NCBI RefSeq assembly: GCF_901827185.1
Contig: NZ_LR594671.1
Span: 3,348,001 to 3,412,000 of the forward strand
Direction of reading: 5' to 3'
Length of the DNA: 64,000 nucleotides
Source: Variovorax sp. PBL-E5
GTDB lineage: Bacteria; Pseudomonadota; Gammaproteobacteria; Burkholderiales; Burkholderiaceae_C
Below the pieces are notes generated by a model. It did no database searches. It worked only from the letters and a program-made list of their open reading frames with translations, and was not told the origin of the DNA. The position numbers and the translations under genes are program-made. Position 1 is the first letter of the stretch. The number at the start of each line of letters is the position of its first letter. Of the stretch, positions 48,893-57,898 are shown in pieces.

Positions 48893-49564
48893 ATGCAATT
48901 CAAAGGCATCCGCAAGAACCCGTCGGCCCCGCAGGTCGACGCGAAGATCATCGCCGCGCTGCGCGACATTCCCGTCGCCGCCTTGAGCGACAACATGCAC
49001 CGCAACATCGGCAGCGTCGGCCTGCAGCCCTACCACCGTCCCGGGCCGGCAACGATGGCCGGCACCGCCGTGACGTTGAAGTCGCGCGGCGGCGACAACC
49101 TCACGCTCCTGCGCGCCTTCGAGTTCTGCCGGCCCGGCGACGTGATCGTGATCGATGCCGACGGCGACGTGACCAATGCGGTGATCGGCGGCATCCTGTC
49201 CTTCTATGCCGCGACGATCGGCACGGTCGGCGTGGTACTCGACGGCGCGATCCGCGACCTGGCCGAGATCCGCGAGCGCGACTTCCCGGTCTATGCGCGC
49301 GGCGTCAACCACCGCGGCCCCTACAAGGACGGGCCCGGCGAGATCAACGTACCGGTGTCGGTCGGCGGCATGCTGGTGCGCCCCGGCGACATCGTGGTCG
49401 GCGACCAGGACGGCCTGATGGCCTTCGCGCCCGATGAGGCCGAGACATTGATCGAGAAGGCGCGCGCGCATCTGAAGGCCGAAGCAGAAACGATGCGGGC
49501 CATGAAGGAAGGCCGCTGGGACCGCTCCTTCATCGACGCGCTCGAAGCGCGCTGCGCCAACTAG
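48893..49564 (+). CDS. RraA/HMG aldolase-family protein
   Basis: This 223-residue protein is related to 4-hydroxy-4-methyl-2-oxoglutarate aldolase/oxaloacetate decarboxylase and to RraA. The conserved VVLDGAIRDLAEI motif (Arg-Asp) lies near residue 120, and GGMLVRPGDIVVGDQDG follows. Beside an aminotransferase and far from rne, a catabolic aldolase or decarboxylase is more likely than an RNase E inhibitor. It is co-transcribed with the aminotransferase behind promoter C. Confidence 0.88.
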   Translation: MQFKGIRKNPSAPQVDAKIIAALRDIPVAALSDNMHRNIGSVGLQPYHRPGPATMAGTAVTLKSRGGDNLTLLRAFEFCRPGDVIVIDADGDVTNAVIGGILSFYAATIGTVGVVLDGAIRDLAEIRERDFPVYARGVNHRGPYKDGPGEINVPVSVGGMLVRPGDIVVGDQDGLMAFAPDEAETLIEKARAHLKAEAETMRAMKEGRWDRSFIDALEARCAN

Positions 49565-49584
49565 GGCGAGCGCCGCACGCAGCT

Positions 49585-50508
49585 TCAGTGCAGCGCGTGC
49601 AGGCCGGCCTCGCGTTCGAGCCGGTCCACCAGCTCCAGCAGAATGGCCTTGACCGCCTGCGCCGGTTCCGACAGCGGCAGGTGGTCGGACGCGCACAGCG
49701 ACAGCGGCACCTCGATCGTCGGCGACACGATGCGGCGCAGCTCGACGGCCGCCATGGCGGCCACGCCGCGCGCCATCGAGACCGGCAGAATCGTCGCGCC
49801 CACGCCCGAGGCGATGGCGGCGGCCAGCGTGTTCGACGACTCCATCTCCGCCACCACGTGCGGCACGATGCGCGCCGACGCGAAGGCCTGGTCGACATGC
49901 TTGCGCAGCTGGTTGCTCGAACGCGGCAGCAGCAGGTCGACATCGCGCAGTTCGGCCAGCGCCACCTCGTCGTCTTGGCCCAGCGTGCCTTCGGGCGCCA
50001 CGACGAACAGGTCTTCGGTCAGCAGCGCGTCGAAGGACAGGCCCTGCATGACGCGCTCGCCGCCGTACAGCACGGCCATGTCCATGCGGCCGTCGCGCAC
50101 CACGTCGCACAGCGTGGTGCCGAAGTTCTCGTTGATGTGCAGCACGATCTGCGGATAGCGGCCCTGCACCGTCTGCAGCAGCGGCAGCGCGAGCGCCGAC
50201 GCCGCCGTGCCCGGTGCCAGTCCGACCGAGACCTGGCCCGACAGCGCGCGCCCGGCATGGAGCACGTCGGACTGCGCCTGCTCGAACTGGCGCAGGATGA
50301 TCTGGGCATGGCGGTAGAGCGCGCGGCCGGCCTCGGTCGGGACCACGCCCTTCTGCGTGCGCAGCAGCAGCTGCTGCCTGAACTCGCCTTCGAGCGTCGC
50401 GAGCTGCTGGCTGAGCGCCGGCTGCGCGACGTGCAGCACCTCGGAGGCCTGCGTCAGGCTGCCGACATCGACGATCTTCACGAAATACTTCAGACGCCTG
50501 AGATTCAA
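49585..50508 (-). CDS. LysR-family regulator 2, close paralogue of regulator 1
   Basis: This 307-residue LTTR has a DNA-binding region nearly identical to that of the LysR at 46546, with NLRRLKYFVKIVDxGSLTQA and AQPALSQQLATLEGE. That implies a shared operator. TTG 50508 gives this family start; an ATG at 50562 adds 18 residues. It is divergent from a third LysR gene across a palindrome. Confidence 0.88.
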   Translation of the reverse strand: MNLRRLKYFVKIVDVGSLTQASEVLHVAQPALSQQLATLEGEFRQQLLLRTQKGVVPTEAGRALYRHAQIILRQFEQAQSDVLHAGRALSGQVSVGLAPGTAASALALPLLQTVQGRYPQIVLHINENFGTTLCDVVRDGRMDMAVLYGGERVMQGLSFDALLTEDLFVVAPEGTLGQDDEVALAELRDVDLLLPRSSNQLRKHVDQAFASARIVPHVVAEMESSNTLAAAIASGVGATILPVSMARGVAAMAAVELRRIVSPTIEVPLSLCASDHLPLSEPAQAVKAILLELVDRLEREAGLHALH

Positions 50509-50520
50509 AGCGGGGCCTCG

Positions 50521-50553
50521 TGCTTGCTTCTTGGGGTGTGTTTCAAGCAAGCA
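50521..50553. promoter_or_regulatory. 9-bp inverted repeat between divergent LysR genes
   Basis: TGCTTGCTT and AAGCAAGCA are separated by 15 bases in the 90-bp divergent intergenic region. It could be an operator for either LysR gene. It lacks the ATAAG dyad of promoters A-D. Confidence 0.5.
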
Positions 50554-50598
50554 TCGAGCCATCGCCCGGAGGCGTCAACCGGGGTTACGATCAGCGCG

Positions 50599-51549
50599 AT
50601 GACGGTGAATTTCAAGACCTTGAAGAGCTTCGTCACCGCCGTGGATGCAAGAAGCCTTTCTGCCGCGGCGCATCAGTTGAGCGTGGCGCAGTCTGCATTG
50701 AGCCAGCACATCGCATCGCTCGAGGACCACTTCAGGCACAGGCTGTTGAACCGCTCGAATGCGGGCGTCACGCCGACGCGCGCGGGCAGCGAACTGTATC
50801 GGCATGCGCAGCTGATCCTGAGCCATCTCGAGCAGGCGGAGCGCGACCTTGCCGAGCGCAGCGATGCGAGCTTCATCGCGGGCGCGGTCTCGGTGGGCCT
50901 GGCAACCTACAGCACGGCCTCGATCCTGTCGATGCCGCTGCTGCAGGCGGTGCGGCGCGAATATCCGCAGGTCAACCTGTTCATCAACGACAACTTCGGC
51001 CTGGTGCTGAGCGAGATGGTGATGACGGGCCGCATGGACATGGCGATCATCTACGCGGGCAGCCCGATCAAAGGGGTGACGCTGCAGCCGCTGCTGACCG
51101 AGGAGCTGTTCCTGATCGCGCCGGCGGGCATGCCATTGCCGGCGTCCGACGACCAGACGATCCCTCTGCGCGCGCTGGCCGGCATCGACCTGCTGCTGCC
51201 GAGCCGCATGCATTTCCTGCGCCGGCTGCTGGACGACGAGTTCGCGCGCATCGGCATCGCGCCGCGCATCATTGCCGAGATCGAGTCGGCCTCGACGCTG
51301 CACCAGGCGATCGATGCGGGGCTCGGCGCGACGGTGCTGCCTTCGGCATTGGCCGACCTCTCGTCGCCGGCGGGGAAGACGGTCATCCGGCGCATCGTCG
51401 AGCCCGATTTGCAGGCGACGATCTCGCTGTGCGTGACCGATCATCTGCCGATGTCCGATCAGGCCGGTGCGGTGCTAGGTATCTTGCGCAAGCAGATCGA
51501 CGATCTCTTTGTCGAGGGGCGGTTGATCGGGATACGTGCTGCCAAATAG
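50599..51549 (+). CDS. LysR-family regulator 3
   Basis: This 316-residue LTTR starts MTVNFKTLKSFVTAVDARSL, with the helix-turn-helix at SVAQSALSQHIASLEDHFRH. The effector domain resembles the other two only moderately (MTGRMDMAIIYA versus MNGRMDLAVLYG). The start has no strong ribosome site. Its targets are not evident; repeat copy 2 of the inverted-repeat family follows. Confidence 0.87.
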   Translation: MTVNFKTLKSFVTAVDARSLSAAAHQLSVAQSALSQHIASLEDHFRHRLLNRSNAGVTPTRAGSELYRHAQLILSHLEQAERDLAERSDASFIAGAVSVGLATYSTASILSMPLLQAVRREYPQVNLFINDNFGLVLSEMVMTGRMDMAIIYAGSPIKGVTLQPLLTEELFLIAPAGMPLPASDDQTIPLRALAGIDLLLPSRMHFLRRLLDDEFARIGIAPRIIAEIESASTLHQAIDAGLGATVLPSALADLSSPAGKTVIRRIVEPDLQATISLCVTDHLPMSDQAGAVLGILRKQIDDLFVEGRLIGIRAAK

Positions 51550-51562
51550 GTTTGCGCGTCTT

Positions 51563-51676
51563 GCTCCCTCTCCCTCTGGGAGAGGGCTGGGGTGAGGGCA
51601 GCGGGCGGTGGAACGGGTCGCACCTTGCCGAGGCCCAGTGCCCTCACCCTAACCCTCTCCCAGAGGGAGAGGGGAC
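51563..51676. repeat. Dispersed inverted-repeat element, copy 2 (between convergent genes)
   Basis: Left arm 51564-51600 and right arm 51639-51675 match the arms at 26186, around a different 38-base spacer. Placed between the convergent LysR 3 and HpaI-type genes, it could act as a two-way transcription stop. Confidence 0.9.
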
Positions 51677-51681
51677 AAGAG

Positions 51682-52383
51682 TCAGCGCGGCGCCGAAAGC
51701 TGCCGCATCGCCGCCACGCCCTCGACCACGAACGGATCGGCGTGGTAGTAGAGCAGCTGTGCACCCATCGACACCAGATGTTCCACGTCATGTCGAACGA
51801 CCAGCGTGCCCGCGATCTTGCCCGCCGCACGAATGCGCCGCAGCGTCTCGTCGACCAGATCCAGCGCCGGCTGCGGACGCCGCTTGCCGGCCGCGACCGC
51901 GGGTGAATAGCCCATCGACTGCGACAGATCGCCCGGGCCGACGAAGAACACGTCGATGCCCTCCACCGCGAGGATCTCGTCGAGGTTGCCCACGGCCTCC
52001 ACCGACTCGACCATCGCGATCAGCAGCTTGCTCGCACGGTCGTCCGGCATCGCATAGCGGAAGGTATGCACCACCTGGCGCGCGATCTCGGCCGTGTGGA
52101 TCAGCGGCACCATCACGCCGTCGGCGCCGGCGTTGAGGCAGCGCGTGATCGTCGAGCGCTCCTGGTTCTGCGGCCGCACGATGCCGAAGCCGCCCGCGTA
52201 GCGCGCGGCCTTGGCCATGTGGTGGATGTCCTCGAAGCTCGCCAGGCCGTGCTCGCAGTCGATGAAGACCGAGTCGGCGCCCGAGCGCACCAGCTTCTCG
52301 CACAGCGTCGGCGAGATGTGATTGGGGTTGACCATCAGCACGCTGTCGCCGCGTGCCAGCCGCTCGTGAAGTGAGTTGCTCAT
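51682..52383 (-). CDS. HpcH/HpaI-type aldolase
   Basis: This 233-residue divalent-metal class II aldolase has the FIDCEHG, MVESVEAVGNLDEIL and FVGPGDLSQSMG signatures. Members cleave 2-keto-4-hydroxy acids to pyruvate and an aldehyde. It is the final gene of the long minus-strand operon and lies 15 bp after the SDR. The substrate is not evident. Confidence 0.9.
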   Translation of the reverse strand: MSNSLHERLARGDSVLMVNPNHISPTLCEKLVRSGADSVFIDCEHGLASFEDIHHMAKAARYAGGFGIVRPQNQERSTITRCLNAGADGVMVPLIHTAEIARQVVHTFRYAMPDDRASKLLIAMVESVEAVGNLDEILAVEGIDVFFVGPGDLSQSMGYSPAVAAGKRRPQPALDLVDETLRRIRAAGKIAGTLVVRHDVEHLVSMGAQLLYYHADPFVVEGVAAMRQLSAPR

Positions 52384-52398
52384 CGTGCTCTCTCTGGT

Positions 52399-53205
52399 TC
52401 AGGGTTTGCCGGCCGTGCCTTCGGGCGCGCCGAGCCAGCGGCTGATCTCGATGTCGGGCCCCTGGTCGCGCGCCAGCGTCGGGCTGATCACCAGCTGCTC
52501 GATCGTCGTGCCCTGCGGCAGCGTGCAGGCCAGCAGGATCGCGCGCGCCACGTCGTCGGGCGCCACCATCGCGGCGCGCTCCGATGCCGTCGGCGGGCGC
52601 ACGCGCGTGTCCATGATCGGCGTGTCGACCTCGCCCGGCAGGATCGTCGTCGAGCGGATGTTGTGGTTGCGGAAGGTGCCGTGCATGAAGCCCATCAGGT
52701 TGAGCACCGCCGCCTTGGCCGCGCCGTACGGTGCGCCGCCCAGCAGGTTGGGCCGCACCGCAGCCAGCGACGAGACGGTGACGATCGTGCCTGCGCCCGC
52801 GGCCAGCATGCCGGGCAGCACCGCCTGCATCAGCACGTACACCGCCGTGAGGTTCACCGAGATGGCCGACTCCCAATCGTCCGGCTCGATCCAGCGGATG
52901 TTGCGCACGCGGCTGGTCAGGCCCGCGTTGTTGACGAGGATGCCGACGGCGCCGATCTCGGCCTCGATCCATCGGACCAGATCCTGCAGCTGCTCGCGCT
53001 GCTGCAGGTCCGCCTGCCGCGCCCAGGCCTGGCCGCCGGTGGCATGGATCTCGGCCACCACCGCGTCGAGCGGTTCCTTGCGCCGGCCCATCACCACCAC
53101 GCGCGCGCCCTCGGCCGCGAGCCTCCGCGCGGTCGAGCGGCCGATGCCGGAGCCGCCGCCGGTGACCAGCGCGACCTGGCCCTTCAATGCCGTGCCGGCG
53201 GTCAT
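52399..53205 (-). CDS. Short-chain dehydrogenase/reductase, operon D1
   Basis: This 268-residue SDR has cofactor motif VTGGGSGIGRS near residue 14, NNAG near 92 and catalytic YGAAKAA near 160. It overlaps hyuB by four bases, so it probably works on a product of the same pathway. Confidence 0.9.
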   Translation of the reverse strand: MTAGTALKGQVALVTGGGSGIGRSTARRLAAEGARVVVMGRRKEPLDAVVAEIHATGGQAWARQADLQQREQLQDLVRWIEAEIGAVGILVNNAGLTSRVRNIRWIEPDDWESAISVNLTAVYVLMQAVLPGMLAAGAGTIVTVSSLAAVRPNLLGGAPYGAAKAAVLNLMGFMHGTFRNHNIRSTTILPGEVDTPIMDTRVRPPTASERAAMVAPDDVARAILLACTLPQGTTIEQLVISPTLARDQGPDIEISRWLGAPEGTAGKP

Positions 53206-54890
53206 GCCGCCACCTTGGCAGGCTTCGCGGGCACGGCCGCTTCATAGCCGTAGTCGGCCAGCGCGCCTGCCGTGCTGATCAGGCCCTGCCGCAGATCGTC
53301 CTCGATCTGCAAGCGCGAACGCTGCCCCGCATCGCCCCAGCCGCCGCCGCCCGGCAGCTCGATCGTCAGGCGCTCGCCGGGCGCGAGCACCAGCCGGCCC
53401 TTGGCGAAGACCGGCTGGCCGTCGTGCATCACGGCGCCATTGCGGCCCGCCTGGCCGCCGAGCACGCCCAGGCACGGGTACTTCACGTGCTCGGTGCTCA
53501 GGTAGATGTTCATCTCGCGGTCCGACAGGTTGCGGATCACGCCGCGCTGGCCGAGCCCGCCGCGGAATTTGCCGGGGCCGCCCGAGTCGGGAATCAGCTC
53601 CTTGCATTCGGTCAGCACCGGCACCGCGAGTTCGTACATCTCGATCGGCGTCACGCGGCAGTTGGACGGAAAGCTCAGCGTGTCGAGCCCGTCCATCGAC
53701 GATCGGCCGCCCTGCCCGCCATGGAAGTTCTGCGCGCTGCCGTAGGCCGTGCCGTCGGATCGCTGGCCCTGGCAGTTGATGCCCCAGATCGGCGCGCCGC
53801 CGCTGTCGCCCATCGCGCCTTCGGGCACCACGTCCTGCAGCGCCTTGAAGATCAGGCTCGGGATGCAATGGCCCACCAGGTTGCGCGCCGCGCCGGCCGC
53901 ATGCGGGCGCGGGTTGAGGATCGAGCCCGCGGGCGCCGAATCGGTGAGCGCGACCATGCAGCCTTCGTTGTTCGGCGTCTCGGGATCGAGCAGGCACTTG
54001 AGCGCATACACGCTGTGCGCGACGCGGTAGTGCGGCACCACGTTGATGCCGCGCGCGACCTCGGGCGAGGTGCCGGTGTAGTCGACATGGATCGAGTCGC
54101 CGCGCACCTCCACGCTGACGCACAGCTTGACCTCGGTCTCGAAGCCGTCGATCGTCATGTCGGCCTTGTAGCTGCCGTTGGGCCAGGCCGCGATCGCCTT
54201 GCGCATGTGGCGCTCGGAGCGGCTGAAGATGGCCTCGCCCAGCCCGTCGCAGTCGTCCATGCCGTATTCGTCCATGAAGCGGGTCAGCTCGCGGCACATC
54301 ACCTCGTTGGCCGCCACCATGCTCTGGATGTCGCCGCGCACCTCGTGCGGCAGCCGCACGCTGGCCTCGATGACCGAGAACACGTCGGTGTTGGGCTGGC
54401 CGGCCTTGAACAGCTTCAGCATCGGGATGCGGATGCCTTCCTCGAACATGTCGGTCGAATCGGGCGACTGCGGCCGCCCGCCGATGTCGGGCAGGTGGGC
54501 GATGCTGCCCGCGTAGGCGACGATCTTGCCGTGGCGGAAGATCGGCGTGAGCATGACCATGTCCGGCAGGTGCCCGGTGCCGATCACGGGGTCGTTGGTG
54601 GCGAGCACGTCGCCGGGCTCCAGCGACTCGGGCGGAAAGGCCGGCAGGAAGTAGTTCTGCGCCGCCATCGGCAAGGTGGTGATGAACACCGGAATGGACC
54701 AGGTGCACTGCGCCAGCGCGCGGCCCTTGGCATCGAGCAGCACGTTCACGTAGTCGTGGTTCTCGCGCACGATGGGCGAGAAGGCGGTGCGGCCCAGGGC
54801 GCTGTCGGCCTGGTCGGCGATGAAGACCAGGCGGTCCCACATCACCTGCAGCGTGATCGGATCGTTGAAGTCGGGTCGGAGGATGGGCAT
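53202..54890 (-). CDS. hyuB: Hydantoinase B/oxoprolinase family protein
   Basis: This 562-residue subunit is the partner of HyuA-type ATPases in hydantoinase, acetone-carboxylase-like and 5-oxoprolinase enzymes. It has the DYVNVLLDAKGRALAQC opening, ATNDPVIGTGHLPDM and PGGGGWGD near the C-terminus. Pairing with HyuA suggests ATP-dependent opening of a cyclic amide or imide. It lies 11 bp after hyuA. Confidence 0.9.
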   Translation of the reverse strand: MPILRPDFNDPITLQVMWDRLVFIADQADSALGRTAFSPIVRENHDYVNVLLDAKGRALAQCTWSIPVFITTLPMAAQNYFLPAFPPESLEPGDVLATNDPVIGTGHLPDMVMLTPIFRHGKIVAYAGSIAHLPDIGGRPQSPDSTDMFEEGIRIPMLKLFKAGQPNTDVFSVIEASVRLPHEVRGDIQSMVAANEVMCRELTRFMDEYGMDDCDGLGEAIFSRSERHMRKAIAAWPNGSYKADMTIDGFETEVKLCVSVEVRGDSIHVDYTGTSPEVARGINVVPHYRVAHSVYALKCLLDPETPNNEGCMVALTDSAPAGSILNPRPHAAGAARNLVGHCIPSLIFKALQDVVPEGAMGDSGGAPIWGINCQGQRSDGTAYGSAQNFHGGQGGRSSMDGLDTLSFPSNCRVTPIEMYELAVPVLTECKELIPDSGGPGKFRGGLGQRGVIRNLSDREMNIYLSTEHVKYPCLGVLGGQAGRNGAVMHDGQPVFAKGRLVLAPGERLTIELPGGGGWGDAGQRSRLQIEDDLRQGLISTAGALADYGYEAAVPAKPAKVAA

Positions 54891-54901
54891 GGCATGGGCC
54901 T

Positions 54902-56992
54902 TCAGGACAGAAGCATGATCAGGTTGTGCTGGGCATCGAGCGAGGCGCTGGCGTTCGGGCCCATCACCACGGTCGACTCGCGCTGCTCGATGATGGCCGG
55001 GCCTTCGACCGGCACGCCGGGCAGCAACGCATAGTGGTCGTAGACCGGCGTGTCGACGAACTTGCCGAGCTCGGAGAAGAACACCGGCCGCGTGCCCTTG
55101 CGCGGATCGCGCACCGCACCGGCCTCGCCGCGCAGGCCGGCGAGCGAGACCTCGCCCTTCGGGCCGCTGGCGCGGATGCGCCAGGTGATGACCTCGGCAT
55201 CGGTGCCGGTGACGGCGCGCCCGTAGAGCGCGACGTAGTTGGCATGGAAGCGCGCCGTGAGCTCCGCGAGAAAAGCCGGATCGGCCGGATCGAGATCCGG
55301 CAATGCGACCGAGATCTCGTAGCCCTGCCCCACATGGCGCATGTCCACCGTGTAGCTGAAGCCGATGCGATCGGCCGGCACCTTGCTCGCCAGCACCACC
55401 TCGCGGCCCTGCGCCGCGAGGCTGGCCTTGACCACGTGGACGGCGCTCGGATTCCAGGCCGACAGCCGCATCGGCAGGCTGGTCGACAGGTCGGCCGCGA
55501 CCGGCGCGCCGAGCAGCCCGATGGCCGAGGTCACGCCCGCGCCCAGCGGGCAGATCACCTTGCGGATGCCGAGCTTGCGCGCCACGCCGTAGGCATGCAC
55601 CGGGCCGGCGCCGCCGAAGGCGATCAAGGGCAGCGCGCGCGGATCGACGCCGCTGTCGGTGGCCTGCATCGAGGCCGCCTCGGCCATGCTCTCGTTGACC
55701 ATGTCGTGGATGCCCCAGGCGCAGCGCTCGGCGCTGATGCCGAGCTCATCGGCCAGCCGCGCCATCGCGGCCTCGGCGGCCGGCCGGTCGAGCGCGAAAT
55801 CGCCGCCGAGAAAGGATTTCTCGTCGAGGTAGCCGAGCAGCAGGTCGGCATCGGTCACGGTAGGCTCGGTGCCGCCGCGGCCATAGCAGGCCGGGCCCGG
55901 CGCGGCCGCGGCACTGCGCGGGCCGACGCCCAGGAGCCCCAGCTTGTTGCGCGCCGCGATGCTGCCGCCGCCGGCGCCGATCTCGATCATGTGGATCGAC
56001 TGGATCTTGAGCGGGAAGCCGCTGCCCTTGCGAAAGCGCTCGTGCCGCGCCACCTCGAGGTCGTTGGCCACCATCGGCTGGCCGTTCGGGATCAGGCACA
56101 GCTTGGCGGTGGTGCCGCCCATGTCGAAGGACAGCACGCTCTGCTCGCCGGCCTGGCGCGCATAGTCGGCGGCGGCCACCGCGCCGGCGGCCGGGCCGGA
56201 TTCGATGAGGCGCACCGGCGTGCGCGAGGCCGAGGAGCTCGGCACCACGCCGCCGCTGGAGGTCATCCACAGCAGCTGGCCTTCGACGCCGCGCTGCGAC
56301 AGCTCGCGCTCGAGGTGGTTCACATGGCCCACCATCATCGGCCGCGTGTAGGCATTGACCACGGTGGTCGAGGCGCGGTCGTACTCGCGCACCTCGGGGC
56401 ACACGGTCGACGACAGCGACACCGAGATGCCGGGCGCCACCTCGGCCAGCAGCTCGGCGACGCGGCGCTCGTGCTGCGCGTACTTGTAGGCATGCAATAG
56501 GCAGACGGCGACCGACTCGACTTTCTTCTCCAGCAGCGTGCGGCCGATGGCGCGCACGCCCTCCTCGTCCAGCGTCTTGATGACGGTGCCGTCGGCCGCG
56601 ATGCGCTCGTCGACGCCGAAGCACAGCTCGCGCGACACCAGCGGCTCGGGGTACTGGATGCGCAGGTCGTAGAGGTCGTAGCGGCCTTCGGTGCGGATGC
56701 GCAGCATGTCCTGGAAGCCGTCGGTGGTGATGAAGGCGGTGTGCACGCCGCGGCGTTCGAGCACCGCGTTGGTGACCACCGTGGTCGCGCCGAGGATCTG
56801 CAGCGCGCCGGCGCCGGCCGCCTTGCCGGCGTGCCTGGCGCGCACCTTGGCGAGCAGCTCGTCCACGCCCTGCAGCACCGCGCGCGCCGGCGCATCGGGC
56901 GTGCTCAGCACCTTGTGCAGCAGGATGCTGCCGTCGTCCTCGGTCATCGCGAAGTCGGTGAACGTGCCACCCGTGTCGAATGCCAGTTTCAT
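54902..56992 (-). CDS. hyuA: Hydantoinase A/oxoprolinase family ATPase
   Basis: This 696-residue protein has an actin-like ATPase fold with FDTGGTFTDFAM at the start, LSFDMGGTTAKLCL and the GAGGGSIA loop. With HyuB it forms an ATP-driven enzyme on cyclic amides. It is flanked by livF upstream and hyuB downstream on the same strand, consistent with import followed by ring opening. Confidence 0.92.
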   Translation of the reverse strand: MKLAFDTGGTFTDFAMTEDDGSILLHKVLSTPDAPARAVLQGVDELLAKVRARHAGKAAGAGALQILGATTVVTNAVLERRGVHTAFITTDGFQDMLRIRTEGRYDLYDLRIQYPEPLVSRELCFGVDERIAADGTVIKTLDEEGVRAIGRTLLEKKVESVAVCLLHAYKYAQHERRVAELLAEVAPGISVSLSSTVCPEVREYDRASTTVVNAYTRPMMVGHVNHLERELSQRGVEGQLLWMTSSGGVVPSSSASRTPVRLIESGPAAGAVAAADYARQAGEQSVLSFDMGGTTAKLCLIPNGQPMVANDLEVARHERFRKGSGFPLKIQSIHMIEIGAGGGSIAARNKLGLLGVGPRSAAAAPGPACYGRGGTEPTVTDADLLLGYLDEKSFLGGDFALDRPAAEAAMARLADELGISAERCAWGIHDMVNESMAEAASMQATDSGVDPRALPLIAFGGAGPVHAYGVARKLGIRKVICPLGAGVTSAIGLLGAPVAADLSTSLPMRLSAWNPSAVHVVKASLAAQGREVVLASKVPADRIGFSYTVDMRHVGQGYEISVALPDLDPADPAFLAELTARFHANYVALYGRAVTGTDAEVITWRIRASGPKGEVSLAGLRGEAGAVRDPRKGTRPVFFSELGKFVDTPVYDHYALLPGVPVEGPAIIEQRESTVVMGPNASASLDAQHNLIMLLS

Positions 56993-57033
56993 GCCTTTCA
57001 GCTCCTTCAGTGTTCGGTTGGATTGCGTCGGTG

Positions 57034-57762
57034 TCAGGCCGTGGCCGCGTCGGCTGCGCGCCGGCCCGTCATGAAGAGTTCGCCCAGGTCGGCGCTGCTG
57101 AGTTCGCGGGTGGGGCTGTCCCAGATCACCTTGCCCAGGCGCAGCACCACGGCGCGCTCGGCCGCCTCCATCGCCTTGCGGGTGTTCTGCTCGACCAGCA
57201 GGATCGTGCGGCCGCCCTGGTGCAGGCGCTTGAGTTCGTTGAAGACCAGCGTGATCGCCTGCGGCGACAGGCCGACCGAGGGCTCGTCCACCAGCAGGAT
57301 CTCGGGCCGGCGCAGCACCGCCATCGCCATTTCGAGAAGCTGTTGTTCGCCGCCGGACATGTTGCCGGCGAACTCGTTGCGGCGCGTGCGCAGGATCGGG
57401 AACAGGTCGTAGACGTACTCGCGCTCGCCCTTCAGGTCGCCGTCCTTCAGCGTGTAGGCGGCCATCTCGAGGTTCTCGTCGATGGTCATCAGCTGGAAGT
57501 TGCAGCGGCCCTGCGGCACGTAGGCGATGCCGTGCGCCAGCATCGATTGCGGGCGCAGGCCGGCGATGTCCTTGCCCTTCCAGCGGATCGAGCCGCCCTT
57601 GTGCGTGGTCATGCCGAACAGCGATTTCAGGAGCGTCGACTTGCCGGCCCCGTTGGGGCCGAGCAGCGTGACGAACTCGCCGTGGCGGATCTTCAGGTCC
57701 ACGCCGTGCAGGATGTCCAGATGGCCGTAGCCGGCGCGCAGGTTGTCGATTTCGAGTTCCAC
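57034..57762 (-). CDS. livF: Branched-chain/amide ABC transporter ATP-binding protein LivF
   Basis: This 242-residue ATPase has Walker A LGPNGAGKST, signature MSGGEQQLLEMAMAV and Walker B ILLVDEPSVGLSP. GTG 57762 is chosen because GGAGAA precedes it and the protein starts MELEIDNLRAGYG; the upstream frame is repeat copy 5. The operon order is K-H-M-G-F. Confidence 0.92.
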   Translation of the reverse strand: MELEIDNLRAGYGHLDILHGVDLKIRHGEFVTLLGPNGAGKSTLLKSLFGMTTHKGGSIRWKGKDIAGLRPQSMLAHGIAYVPQGRCNFQLMTIDENLEMAAYTLKDGDLKGEREYVYDLFPILRTRRNEFAGNMSGGEQQLLEMAMAVLRRPEILLVDEPSVGLSPQAITLVFNELKRLHQGGRTILLVEQNTRKAMEAAERAVVLRLGKVIWDSPTRELSSADLGELFMTGRRAADAATA

Positions 57763-57796
57763 GATTTCAGTTCTCCAGATCAAGAAGGGCCAAACT

Positions 57797-57892
57797 CCAG
57801 GAACACCGCGGAACCGGCTTTGCCGGGCCGCTGGTGTTGCCCCCTGCAAGGGGGTGGGCGGCCACACGAAGTGGGCAAGCCTGGGGGTGTTT
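57797..57892 (-). repeat. Dispersed ~95-bp multi-hairpin repeat, copy 5 (between livG and livF)
   Basis: This reverse-orientation copy has CCCCCTGCAAGGGGG and CCGGCTTTGCCGG palindromes. It separates livG and livF within an otherwise tightly packed operon. Confidence 0.9.
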
Positions 57893-57898
57893 CATATT

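Noticed and set aside
48893..49564. Naming the gene as the RNase E inhibitor RraA
   Set aside because: The fold is shared with HMG aldolases, and the operon context is catabolic with no link to RNA decay.
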